A DNA stretch of 64,000 nucleotides from positions 1 through 64,000 of the forward strand of contig NZ_AUBX01000014.1 of NCBI RefSeq assembly GCF_000429465.1. The letters run 5' to 3'. Under the pieces are notes generated by a model that saw only the letters and a program-made list of their open reading frames with translations, had not been told where the DNA came from and did not search any database. Of this stretch, positions 26,955 through 35,568 are shown in pieces. Origin of the DNA: Algoriphagus vanfongensis DSM 17529. Its GTDB lineage: Bacteria; Bacteroidota; Bacteroidia; Cytophagales; Cyclobacteriaceae. The position numbers were made by a program, and so were the translations under genes. Each line of letters opens with the position of its first letter. Positions within the stretch are counted from its first letter, which is position 1.

Positions 26955-28382
26955 TTATTTCACGTCCCACCAAAGTTTGGTATCCAATCCATCTTCACCC
27001 TGACGAGCCACAGCAGCGTCATAGTTTTCTGAATTGATATCTCTCTCGGTAGTAGGATATGCCTGTCTTACAGGGATCATTTTGCTTTCGTTCATCGCAT
27101 CTACGGCAGGAGCCAAAGTAGGGAAATCCAATCTTCTCCACTCAGCCCATGATTCATAGCCTTGAAGGAAAAGTGCTACCCACTTTTGGTTAGCGATTTT
27201 CTCGATTGCATTTGCAGAGGAGAATTTCACTTCAGCCTGAGCTACATACGCATTGTATGCTGCCTCAGTATACACTCCGTATTGCTCAAAAGAAGCTTTG
27301 ATACCTGCCAGGTAATGCTCTTCTGCGCTTTCAGACACCCAGCCTTTGACAGCTGCTTCTGCTAGAGAGAAGTGGATCTGAGCTAGTGTAATGATAGGGA
27401 GTTCTGCATTTTGAGCTCTAGTATCAGAACCCAAATAAGATACAGAAGCGTTAGTGATTTCACCAGCCACAGTATTGGAAACACCGTAAGGCATCGGGGT
27501 GATTTCACCGGTATTGGCAGCTGGATCAGCATACACTGGCAATCTTGGATCACCTAGTGGATTCATGTAATCATACATGGTATTAGAGATAGCATAATCC
27601 ACACGTGTCAAATATCTACCATACCAAGGGTTTTGATTGTTGGCCTCTGCCAAATATGGATATGTGAAATCATCCATCAAGACACCGCTATTGTAAGCAG
27701 CCACGAAATTGGACTGAGCCAAATCTGGAGCTACATCGCTGATGCGAAGCGCCATTACCATACGAAGGGAATTGGCAAATCTTCTCCACTTTTCCATGTC
27801 TCCATCGAAAAGTAGATCTCCTTCTACACCAGCAGTGTTCAAGTCGATCTGAGCAGCAGCTTCATCCAATTCTTTCAAAAGATCTGTGTAGATAAACTCC
27901 TGAGTATCATAAGTAGGAGAATAATTCAACTCACCCTGAAGAGACTCAGTGTAAGGCAATTCACCCCATCTATCAGTCATCACTCCAAAGAAGTAAGCCT
28001 TCAGAATTCTGGCTACAGCGATTTGGTTCTCATTACTTCCAGAGCTCAATACGTCTCCTTTGGTAGCTTCATTGGTATTGAGATCAATGATACGCTGAAG
28101 GTTCATCAATGGGCCAGTATAGAACCCGTTGAAGTCAAAATAAATATCCTGGTATCTGGAAGATTCAGTGTACTGTTTTTCAGAAAGCTGCTGGGTGTAT
28201 AGTACTCCAATAGCACTCCCCACTACATCTGAAACACTTCTCTCCGCTCCGGTCAAAAGACCGGAAGTCAAAGGGGAAGAGGGTCTGTTTGGATCCACGT
28301 TGATATCTCCAAAATCAGAGCAGGCACTCAGTACCAAGGTACCTGCTACCAAACCCAAAACTGTATTTTTTATATTTTTCAT
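26955..28382 (-). CDS. SusD/RagB-like nutrient-binding outer membrane lipoprotein
   Basis: 475 aa lipoprotein. The signal ends VLSAC with lipidated Cys21, followed by SDFGDINVDPN, the start typical of the SusD-like_2 branch. The rest is helical with TPR-like pairs and the common ANQNPWYGRYL and WAEWRRLDFP segments. SusD proteins sit on the cell surface and act as the lid on a SusC channel. The gene lies 12 bases after susC. The SusD-like_2 branch is often tied to peptide or unknown ligands rather than starch; no glycoside hydrolase or peptidase is adjacent, so the ligand is not inferable. Confidence 0.93.
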   Translation of the reverse strand: MKNIKNTVLGLVAGTLVLSACSDFGDINVDPNRPSSPLTSGLLTGAERSVSDVVGSAIGVLYTQQLSEKQYTESSRYQDIYFDFNGFYTGPLMNLQRIIDLNTNEATKGDVLSSGSNENQIAVARILKAYFFGVMTDRWGELPYTESLQGELNYSPTYDTQEFIYTDLLKELDEAAAQIDLNTAGVEGDLLFDGDMEKWRRFANSLRMVMALRISDVAPDLAQSNFVAAYNSGVLMDDFTYPYLAEANNQNPWYGRYLTRVDYAISNTMYDYMNPLGDPRLPVYADPAANTGEITPMPYGVSNTVAGEITNASVSYLGSDTRAQNAELPIITLAQIHFSLAEAAVKGWVSESAEEHYLAGIKASFEQYGVYTEAAYNAYVAQAEVKFSSANAIEKIANQKWVALFLQGYESWAEWRRLDFPTLAPAVDAMNESKMIPVRQAYPTTERDINSENYDAAVARQGEDGLDTKLWWDVK

Positions 28383-28394
28383 AATTCCTATCTA

Positions 28395-31300
28395 TTAAAG
28401 TCCTAGTCTAACATTGAAACCAAGAGATCTTACACCTGGAAGCTGACCACTTTCGAAGTAAGCATATCCATTGGCACCAGAGCCGAATTCACTTGGATCT
28501 AGTCCATCTACTTCAGTGTGGATCAACCACAAGTTTTTGGCGATGAAAGCTACGTTGATAGTATGGAAAGGAGTTTTATCGATCAATGTCGCAGGAAGAT
28601 TGTATCCTAGTCTCACTTCTCTCAACTTCACATAGGTAGCATCATAGATCCAGTTTTCGTGCAATCCGAACATTCCAGAGAAATGGTCATAAGGATCTAC
28701 ATAAACAGTAGTCGCAGTACCATCTTCAAACACACCGTCTACACGTACACCACCACCGTCAGCTACAGGATCTCTCAAAGGATTTCCTTTGTCATTGTTA
28801 CCAGCTGTCTCGATACCTAGACCAGAGTATGCGTTGAACATTCTAGTCACAGAGTAGAACTGACCACCAATCTGGAAGTCTACAAAAGCAGTTAGGTCAA
28901 AGTTTTTATATCTGAAAGTGTTGGTAAAACCACCAGTTGCAGTAGGTAGCGTAGTACCTAGGTCTTTGTTTTGCTCTTTCACATAGGATCCATCTTCATT
29001 GATGATAGGCAATCCATTGTCAGCATATTTGAAACCTGTACCGATCAAAGTACCCCACTCTTCACCTACTTTGGCGTTGATAGTCATACCCCAGAATGCA
29101 GACTGAAGTTGTCTGTTTTTCAAGCCAGCAGCCAATTCTACGACAGTAGAAGTATTGTGAGCCAAGTTCAAATTAACATCCCAAGAGAAGTCACGCTTCT
29201 GGATAGGAGTACCACCGATGGAAAGTTCCACACCTTCACTACGGATATTACCTGCATTGACCAAAGCTTGAGAGAATCCACTAGAACCTGGAAGGGTCAA
29301 GTTGATAATCTGATCTTTGTTGTCATTTCTGTAGTATGCAAAATCCAAGTTGACTTTACCATTCCAGAATCTCAAGTCCAAACCAGCTTCGTAAGAAGAA
29401 GAAAGAGCTGGCTTCAAGTTAGGATTGGCATTGGTGTTTGGCACCTGTAGGTTCGGGTATGAACCATAAGGAGTAGATACGCTGTAAATCTGAGCGATTT
29501 CGTAAGCATCTACATCAGAGCCTACTTGCGCGTAGCTCAATCTCAATTTACCGAAGCTCAAGAAGTTTCCTCCTCCTCCCATTAGCTCAGTGAATACAAA
29601 GCTGGAAGTGATGGAAGGATACAGGTAGCTATTGTTTGCTTCTGGAAGAGAAGAAGACCAGTCATTTCTCAAAGTCGCATCCAAGAAGATGGTGTTTTGA
29701 TAACCCAAAGACACATTACCATATACTGAGCGAACTGTTTTATTGCTCTTATAAGTATCAGTAGTCGGTCTATCGACTGAAGCATCGATGTTGTAGAAAT
29801 CTGGTACAGCAAGTCCACCTACAGTACCTTCATACATGTAGCTATACTTGTTCTTTCTGATGTTACCACCAGCATTCGCAGTCACGGAGATATCTCCGAA
29901 AGTCTTGTCGTATTGGAATAGGATCTCGTAGTTGTCCTCACGTCCGATTCTTTGGCTCATGGAATAGAAATCCAGATCCAATCCACCAGAGGCGATTCTC
30001 TCTTCGATTTTTTGATTGTAGAAGTCAGTTCTCAAAAAACCAGAAACTTTCAAAGCGTCAGTCAGCTTGTAAGTAGCGCTGAAGTTACCATAGACTCTAT
30101 CACGGCTATCGTCTGGAGCGTTTTCATAAGCCTCATAGTATGGGTTGTTCCAGTACAATGGTCTTGCGTTCTCTGGGCTTCTGATGTTCCAAGATCTGTA
30201 CGTTCCGTCAGGATTTCTGTATTGCTTCAAACGATCCATGTCCAACTGACGCTGGAACCACTGGTTGAAAGAGTTCACTGGGTTACGACCAGTATATCCT
30301 GATGCAGGACGTCCGTGAGCGTTAGTTCCGGTGAAGTTGAAGTTCAAACCTACAGAAAGCTTGTCGTTCAATTCTTGAGTACCATTGAAGGATACGTTGT
30401 TTTTGATCAATTCAGAACCTGGCATCACACCTTTCTGATTGATATTGTTAAGGGAAACACGGAAGTTGGAACCCGCATCACCAGCAGCAAAGGAAACACC
30501 TGTATTAGTAGTCACCCCAGTTTCAAAGAAATCTCTTACGTTGTCTGGATTTGCTTCCAAAGGTCTCAATTCACCGAATTGGTCACCTTCCAACCAAGAA
30601 TCCCAGTGTCTCACCAAGGTACCGTCCATTCTAGGCCCCCAAGACTCATCTGCTGAATAGTTCAACATTTTCTGGCCATCAAAAGAAGCCCAAGATTCAG
30701 GGTGGATAGCAGGATTGTACTCGAAAGTCAAGAAATCCTGAGTGTAACCACCTGCGTATTCATTTTGGTACTCAGGAAGCACGTATACATTTTCCAATGT
30801 GGTGCTTTGATTGATCTCAATACCAAGTCCTTTTTTCTTGTTTCCTTTTTTAGTAGTGACGATGATCACACCGTTTGCAGCTCTGTTACCGTACAATGCA
30901 GCAGCTGAAGGACCTTTCAATACGGAAATACTTTCGATATCGTCAGGGTTGATATCAGAAGCCAAGTTACCGTAGTCACGACCAGCAGCATCATTGTTTG
31001 GAGAGATCGAGGTGTTAGAAATAGGAGTACCATCTACTACAAACAATGGAGAACCACCTCCTAGGGAGTTGATACCTCTCAATCGCACGTTTTGTGTACC
31101 ACCCAAAGCAGCACCGGAAGATCCGATCACCTGCACACCGGCTACTTTACCGGCAAGGTTTCCTACGACATTGGAGTTTCTGGTAGCAGTCAGATCCTCC
31201 CCTTTTACAGATTGGATAGAAGCACCCACAGAACGATCATCTCTGGAAACACCCAATGCAGTAACGATCACTTCGTTAAGAGCCTTAACATCCGGGTCCA

Positions 31301-31583
31301 TTACCACGTTGATCTCAGATTCATTTCCCAAAGTGATCTCCTGAGAAACCATCCCTACGAATGAAAACTGAATGATATTTTTTCCATCTGGAACCTGAAG
31401 GGTAAAATCCCCATCAATTCCTGTGATTGTTCCGTTGGTCGTTCCTTTGACCAACACACTTACTCCGGGTAGCCCCATCCCATCTTCGGACGAAGTCACT
31501 ACCCCGCTTACTGTCCTGCTCTGAGCCAATGCTCCTTGAACAAAGACAACCATAAGCATAAAAGCTAGTACTATTTTCTTCAT
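28395..31583 (-). CDS. SusC/RagA family TonB-linked outer membrane transporter
   Basis: 1062 aa from the ATG at 31583, which gives a clean signal peptide (MKKIVLAFMLMVV, cut near residue 20); a longer reading of 22 residues upstream is not signal-like. The mature start carries a carboxypeptidase-regulatory-like domain (about 22-100; VSGVVTSSEDGMGLPGVSV) and a plug with VIVTALGVSRDDR and PSAAALYGNRAANGVI. A 22-strand barrel follows and ends ARL-like as GFNVRLGL. It imports a ligand caught by the SusD partner with energy from TonB. First gene of a two-gene unit. No sensor, anti-sigma factor or enzyme gene is beside it, so it looks like an orphan pair. Confidence 0.95.
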   Translation of the reverse strand: MKKIVLAFMLMVVFVQGALAQSRTVSGVVTSSEDGMGLPGVSVLVKGTTNGTITGIDGDFTLQVPDGKNIIQFSFVGMVSQEITLGNESEINVVMDPDVKALNEVIVTALGVSRDDRSVGASIQSVKGEDLTATRNSNVVGNLAGKVAGVQVIGSSGAALGGTQNVRLRGINSLGGGSPLFVVDGTPISNTSISPNNDAAGRDYGNLASDINPDDIESISVLKGPSAAALYGNRAANGVIIVTTKKGNKKKGLGIEINQSTTLENVYVLPEYQNEYAGGYTQDFLTFEYNPAIHPESWASFDGQKMLNYSADESWGPRMDGTLVRHWDSWLEGDQFGELRPLEANPDNVRDFFETGVTTNTGVSFAAGDAGSNFRVSLNNINQKGVMPGSELIKNNVSFNGTQELNDKLSVGLNFNFTGTNAHGRPASGYTGRNPVNSFNQWFQRQLDMDRLKQYRNPDGTYRSWNIRSPENARPLYWNNPYYEAYENAPDDSRDRVYGNFSATYKLTDALKVSGFLRTDFYNQKIEERIASGGLDLDFYSMSQRIGREDNYEILFQYDKTFGDISVTANAGGNIRKNKYSYMYEGTVGGLAVPDFYNIDASVDRPTTDTYKSNKTVRSVYGNVSLGYQNTIFLDATLRNDWSSSLPEANNSYLYPSITSSFVFTELMGGGGNFLSFGKLRLSYAQVGSDVDAYEIAQIYSVSTPYGSYPNLQVPNTNANPNLKPALSSSYEAGLDLRFWNGKVNLDFAYYRNDNKDQIINLTLPGSSGFSQALVNAGNIRSEGVELSIGGTPIQKRDFSWDVNLNLAHNTSTVVELAAGLKNRQLQSAFWGMTINAKVGEEWGTLIGTGFKYADNGLPIINEDGSYVKEQNKDLGTTLPTATGGFTNTFRYKNFDLTAFVDFQIGGQFYSVTRMFNAYSGLGIETAGNNDKGNPLRDPVADGGGVRVDGVFEDGTATTVYVDPYDHFSGMFGLHENWIYDATYVKLREVRLGYNLPATLIDKTPFHTINVAFIAKNLWLIHTEVDGLDPSEFGSGANGYAYFESGQLPGVRSLGFNVRLGL

Positions 31584-32000
31584 TTGGTTAACTGTTATTT
31601 GGAGCCGAATATGAGAAAAACAAAAATCTTGTTGTCTAAAATCGGACACCTATTATTTAAAAAGTTTCAAAAGCGGACAGCTTCGCTATTTAATCGGTTA
31701 ATATCCTATATTAACGGTATGTTAATTTTATATAAAAAATGCAACCTTTTAGAAATATAATATTTTCAATAGTTACTTGAATAATTCCTGAAACAATATT
31801 TATGTTTTGAGTTAAAAAGATATTTACACCACTTATATCAAGTAGATAATATCATATTTTTAATAAAGAAAAATACAATTTGATATATATCAAACATATA
31901 TATTATTCTGAATTAGAAATATAAACAATAATTATTTCTAACTTTTTTAAGTAAATTAGGTAAAAACACTAGAAAAAGGGCCCAAAAACAATATTTTCCC
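31584..32000. other. AT-rich divergent region between susC and the HEPN gene
   Basis: 417 bases, very AT-rich between about 31690 and 31985. It holds the palindrome set at 31697-31726 on the susC side. Upstream of the HEPN gene is TAACTTTT (7 of 8 matches to the -7 box) near 31938. I found no full promoter match for susC, and no coding sequence or RNA gene. Confidence 0.5.
31697..31726. promoter_or_regulatory. Palindrome and half-site repeat upstream of susC
   Basis: A perfect palindrome GTTAATAT-CCT-ATATTAAC (31697-31715) is followed at 31721 by a further GTTAAT. The half-sites therefore alternate in orientation (GTTAAT, ATTAAC, GTTAAT). It is about 114 bases upstream of the susC start and could be an operator for a dimeric regulator. 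Confidence 0.4.
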
Positions 32001-32414
32001 ATGAAATCACTCCCCCAGACATGCTCCCAGTGCTTTGAAGAATATAAAGCAGCCCTAGAAGACCTTCGTACTTATATACAAAGAGCAAAAAAGAGTATTC
32101 TAAATGAAAGTCAGTCTCGCGAGCTTATTATCAATTTTGAGGTAGCGCATGAGCTCGGACTAAAAGTAATAACAAAGTATTTTGAAAAACTCGGTAAAGG
32201 TCCCTTCTCAGGATCAAGAGATGCTACGGTAGAAGCCTTTCATGCAGACCTCATAGACGACGGCAAAGGATGGCTGGACATGGTAATAGATAGAATCCAA
32301 TACAATCCTATATATCCTATTGATACTCAGGAGGATTTTATTACAAACATTAAAAATAAATATATTAGACTACTGGATAAGTTTGAAGATAAGATGGAAA
32401 AGGAACTCTATTAA
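32001..32414 (+). CDS. HEPN-fold protein of the HI0074 nucleotidyltransferase-substrate-binding type, orphan
   Basis: 137 aa, all helical. The pattern resembles the HI0074 family: NFEVAHELGLKVITKYFEK (45-63), SGSRDATVEAFHADLI (70-85) and GKGWLDMVIDR (88-98). Members normally pair with a small MNT nucleotidyltransferase, several as toxin-antitoxin modules. No such partner is adjacent. The RNase motif R-x4-6-H of active HEPN toxins would start at Arg98 but no His follows (RIQYNPIY), so ribonuclease activity is unlikely. The gene is AT-richer than its neighbours and uses ATA for several isoleucines, which hints at transfer. Its TAA directly abuts the dnaA stop with no gap. Function unknown. Confidence 0.6.
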   Translation: MKSLPQTCSQCFEEYKAALEDLRTYIQRAKKSILNESQSRELIINFEVAHELGLKVITKYFEKLGKGPFSGSRDATVEAFHADLIDDGKGWLDMVIDRIQYNPIYPIDTQEDFITNIKNKYIRLLDKFEDKMEKELY

Positions 32415-33839
32415 TTAATAAGAGCGCATCTTAAATTTCTTTTTCAACTCATTGATCGTGTTTCTAAAAGCACTATCCGTCTCTATCAGATCATTGACTG
32501 TCGTCACTGCATGGATCACGGTGGAATGATCTCTCCCACCAAAGTGATATCCTATCGACTTTAAGGAGTGATTGGTGAATTCCTTCGAAAAATACATAGC
32601 CACCTGCCTGGCCACGACGATCTCTTTTTTACGAGTCTTTGCTTTGAGATCTTCCTGATCGATGCCATAGTATTCAGCCACAGACTTCTGAATGAACTCT
32701 ATTCCTACTTCAGTCTCGATATCCTTGATGATATTTTTCATCACAGTCTTGGCCAGCTGCAGATTAATCTCCACCCTATTGAGCGAAGCATGGGCAATCA
32801 ATGAGATCAGGATCCCTTCAAGCTCCCGCACATTGGTATCTACCGTATACGCCAAGTATTCTACTACATCATCAGGAATAAAAATACCTTCCGATTGCAT
32901 CTTGCGACGGATGATCGCTACCCTAGTCTCAAAGTCAGGCATTTGCAGATCTGCGGTCAAGCCCCATTTGAATCTGGACAGTAGTCGCTCTTCTAGACCT
33001 TTCAGATCTCTCGGAGGACAATCTGAAGTCATGATGATTTGCTTTTTGCTCTGGTGGAGATGATTGAATATGTGGAAAAACATCTCCTGAGTCCGATCTT
33101 TTCCAGCCAAAAACTGAATATCATCGATTATCAACACGTCTACTTGCATATAGAAATTGGTAAAGCTCTTCACATTTCCATCTTTGATGGAGTCCATGAA
33201 TTGATTTACAAACTTCTCCGAAGAGACATAGAGCACAAATTTATCTTCCGGACCATTTTTGATTTCATTGCCGATAGCTTGAACCAAGTGAGTCTTACCC
33301 AATCCGACACCGCCATAAACCATGAGCGGGTTAAAGGAAGTGATGCCGGGCTTGGTGGCCACTGCAAAACCTGCTGATCGAGCCAGCCTGTTACAGTCTC
33401 CTTCTATATAAGTGTTGAAAGTATAGTTCGGATTCAGGTTGCTTTGGGTGAGGGCTTCTGCTCCCAAAGATTCCATTTCAAATGGTGTTGCTTTTTGCTC
33501 AGGGACAGGCGCTGCTGCCTGCTTTTTGGCTCCATGATTTCCTTGAGGATAAGAGACGGCAATCGGGCTATTGGACGAGTTGCCCCTATCCACAACGACA
33601 GCATACTCCAATCGGCCACTTTGTCCCAAAACGGTCTTGATGGCAAGTTTGAGCTCTTGGATGTAATTGTCTTCCAGCCATTCATAGAAAAACTGACTCG
33701 GAACCTGAATAGTCAAGCTAGTCCCATCCAGCCTTACAGGGTTTATTGGTTTAAACCATGTAGAAAAGCTCTGTTCGTTTACGTGTTGCTCAATTACACG
33801 TAAACATTCACTCCAAACTGCGCTAGCTTCTGAACTCAT
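32415..33839 (-). CDS. dnaA: Chromosomal replication initiator protein DnaA
   Basis: 474 aa initiator that binds DnaA boxes and opens oriC. Domain I (about 1-80) is followed by a Gln/Ala-rich linker (about 90-130). The AAA+ domain III has Walker A GGVGLGKT (176-183) and Walker B LIIDDIQFL, and domain IV has the signature GGRDHSTVIHAV. ATG start at 33839. In the 340 bases upstream I saw no cluster of TTATCCACA-type boxes, so the origin is probably elsewhere. dnaN and recF are not adjacent either, as is common in Bacteroidota. Confidence 0.97.
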   Translation of the reverse strand: MSSEASAVWSECLRVIEQHVNEQSFSTWFKPINPVRLDGTSLTIQVPSQFFYEWLEDNYIQELKLAIKTVLGQSGRLEYAVVVDRGNSSNSPIAVSYPQGNHGAKKQAAAPVPEQKATPFEMESLGAEALTQSNLNPNYTFNTYIEGDCNRLARSAGFAVATKPGITSFNPLMVYGGVGLGKTHLVQAIGNEIKNGPEDKFVLYVSSEKFVNQFMDSIKDGNVKSFTNFYMQVDVLIIDDIQFLAGKDRTQEMFFHIFNHLHQSKKQIIMTSDCPPRDLKGLEERLLSRFKWGLTADLQMPDFETRVAIIRRKMQSEGIFIPDDVVEYLAYTVDTNVRELEGILISLIAHASLNRVEINLQLAKTVMKNIIKDIETEVGIEFIQKSVAEYYGIDQEDLKAKTRKKEIVVARQVAMYFSKEFTNHSLKSIGYHFGGRDHSTVIHAVTTVNDLIETDSAFRNTINELKKKFKMRSY

Positions 33840-34179
33840 TAGAGAAGTTTTCTGAAAAACAATGACCCGGACGGATTACCACAAGGGTGTCAAATTTGGA
33901 CAAAAAACACTTAAATAAAAAATGGTTTTTGGGTTGAAAAAGTGAAAAATTAAGCAGGCAAGCGGAAGATTTAAAATTTTATATGGCGAATAAACCAATC
34001 CGGGATTTGCTAGTTCATTCCATAAAATTCATTCTGCCTCGATTGCTCCTTTCAAGTTCGATACTCACCAAATATTCTCCTGTGACTAGGCAATAGGCAG
34101 GTCAATACAAATTCTCTCCTTCTGGCAATTTTTGGAAAAAGAACTTACCTTCAAAACACTCAGAAAATATAAACCCACA
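33840..34179. other. Divergent region between dnaA and mutA
   Basis: About 340 bases with no convincing gene. I looked for DnaA boxes, TAnnTTTG promoters on either strand and clear hairpins and found none that met the consensus. It must hold the dnaA and mutA promoters. Confidence 0.4.
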
Positions 34180-35568
34180 ATGATTCAACCTAACTTTTAT
34201 CCTTTTGACCCAAGCACCAAATCACAGTGGAGAGCAAAGGCCCAGCAAGACCTTGGTGACAAAGACTTTGACAAAACCTTGGTTCAGTCTCTTTGGAACA
34301 CCATCCCCCAAGATCCCTACTATAACGCAGAAGACTGGCCCGAAAAGCCAAAAGCAATGTCTTTTCACCGCGAAAGTGACACCCCGGGACTTCCTCCTAG
34401 ACTATGGAGCAACCTAGCCTCTGTTTCGCCTACAGATGAAAAGTCCGGAAACCTGGAAATTCTTCAGTTGCTAAACAATGGCGTAGATGGCCTTGTCCTT
34501 CAACTATCTTCTCCTCTAGCTTGGGGCACACTGCTCGACCAGATCCAGTTTCCCTACATCGAAATCTATCTTCAGACAGAAAGTCGGGATGTAATCGAAT
34601 CTTTTGGAGAATATTTTCAAAAATCAACTCACAAAGACCTTAGAGGAGGGATTCTCCACTCCCCTTTTGATGAGTTGTTTTCCAGAAATGAAGACTTTAA
34701 GTCAACATTGAGTTTTGCCAAGGAACAATTGGATCGCTGGGATGATTTCCCTGCCTTTCACCCGATTTGTTTGAATTTTGCACGGTACAGTAATTCCGGA
34801 GGCACTGGTCTTCAGGAGCTTTGCTACGGATTTGGGGAACTCATCGAACTCACCTCAAATCTAGAAGAGATGGGAATAAGTCCGGAACGCACCTTTCGCA
34901 ATACCTTGATCCATAGCGCAGTGACGATTCAATATTTCCCGGAGATCGCCAAACTAAAAGCCTTGAGACTTCTATATGCCCAGATTGCCTCGCATTTTCA
35001 GGTCACTGTTCACCCCGAGATGCTCCACCTGATCTGCTCTACTTCGACTTGGAACCATTCCATATCAGACAGTCACAATAATCTAATCAGACAGAGCACT
35101 GAGTCTATGTCAGCTATCTTGGGAGGATGCAATGCCTTATGGACTATTCCTTCCGGGCCGGATTCATCTGATGAAATGCAAAGAAGAATGGCTAAAAATG
35201 TCTCAATCCTGCTCCAAGAAGAAGCATATCTGGACAAAGTCATCGATCCTGCCGCAGGCTCTTATTATGTAGAGTCACTGATCCATCAGATTCAGACTCA
35301 GACTCAAGAATCAATTGCATTACTGGAATCAGAAGGTGGCTGGCTCGCTGCCTTTCAAAACAGATCCATGCAGCAGAAAATCAGATCTCAAAGACAACAT
35401 TCGCACGATTTGTTCCTGCAAGGCCATCACGTAGGCATCGGCTCAAATATTTATACCAACCAAAGCAATTCGGCAGTGAATATTTCTTTCGAAGAAATCG
35501 AAGAAGAAGATTACCAATTGAAAGAGAATAGAATCAGTTATTCATTTGATCAGCAAAAAAACCTATGA
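34180..35568 (+). CDS. mutA: Methylmalonyl-CoA mutase, small subunit
   Basis: 462 aa from the ATG at 34180 ([12 protein letters not shown]); an upstream TTG would add 16 residues and is less likely. The catalytic-barrel half resembles the large subunit ([17 protein letters not shown] near 370, [19 protein letters not shown]). At 462 aa it lacks the C-terminal B12-binding domain that is vestigial in longer relatives such as the 638-residue Propionibacterium subunit. No DxHxxG motif is present. Its role is structural support of MutB. It overlaps mutB by four bases (ATGA at 35565-35568), giving coupled 1:1 synthesis. Confidence 0.9.
   Translation: MIQPNFYPFDPSTKSQWRAKAQQDLGDKDFDKTLVQSLWNTIPQDPYYNAEDWPEKPKAMSFHRESDTPGLPPRLWSNLASVSPTDEKSGNLEILQLLNNGVDGLVLQLSSPLAWGTLLDQIQFPYIEIYLQTESRDVIESFGEYFQKSTHKDLRGGILHSPFDELFSRNEDFKSTLSFAKEQLDRWDDFPAFHPICLNFARYSNSGGTGLQELCYGFGELIELTSNLEEMGISPERTFRNTLIHSAVTIQYFPEIAKLKALRLLYAQIASHFQVTVHPEMLHLICSTSTWNHSISDSHNNLIRQSTESMSAILGGCNALWTIPSGPDSSDEMQRRMAKNVSILLQEEAYLDKVIDPAAGSYYVESLIHQIQTQTQESIALLESEGGWLAAFQNRSMQQKIRSQRQHSHDLFLQGHHVGIGSNIYTNQSNSAVNISFEEIEEEDYQLKENRISYSFDQQKNL

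Noticed and set aside
28971..29450. 159-residue plus-strand frame inside susC
   Set aside because: Antisense to the conserved barrel of susC, without signal or domain.
32001..32414. HEPN gene as an active toxin
   Set aside because: The R-x4-6-H motif is incomplete and there is no adjacent antitoxin or nucleotidyltransferase, so an active toxin-antitoxin call would be unsupported.
33840..34179. Possible oriC upstream of dnaA
   Set aside because: No TTATCCACA-type boxes were found on either strand; the nearest look-alike, TTGTGGTAA near 33878, lacks one base of the box and is single.
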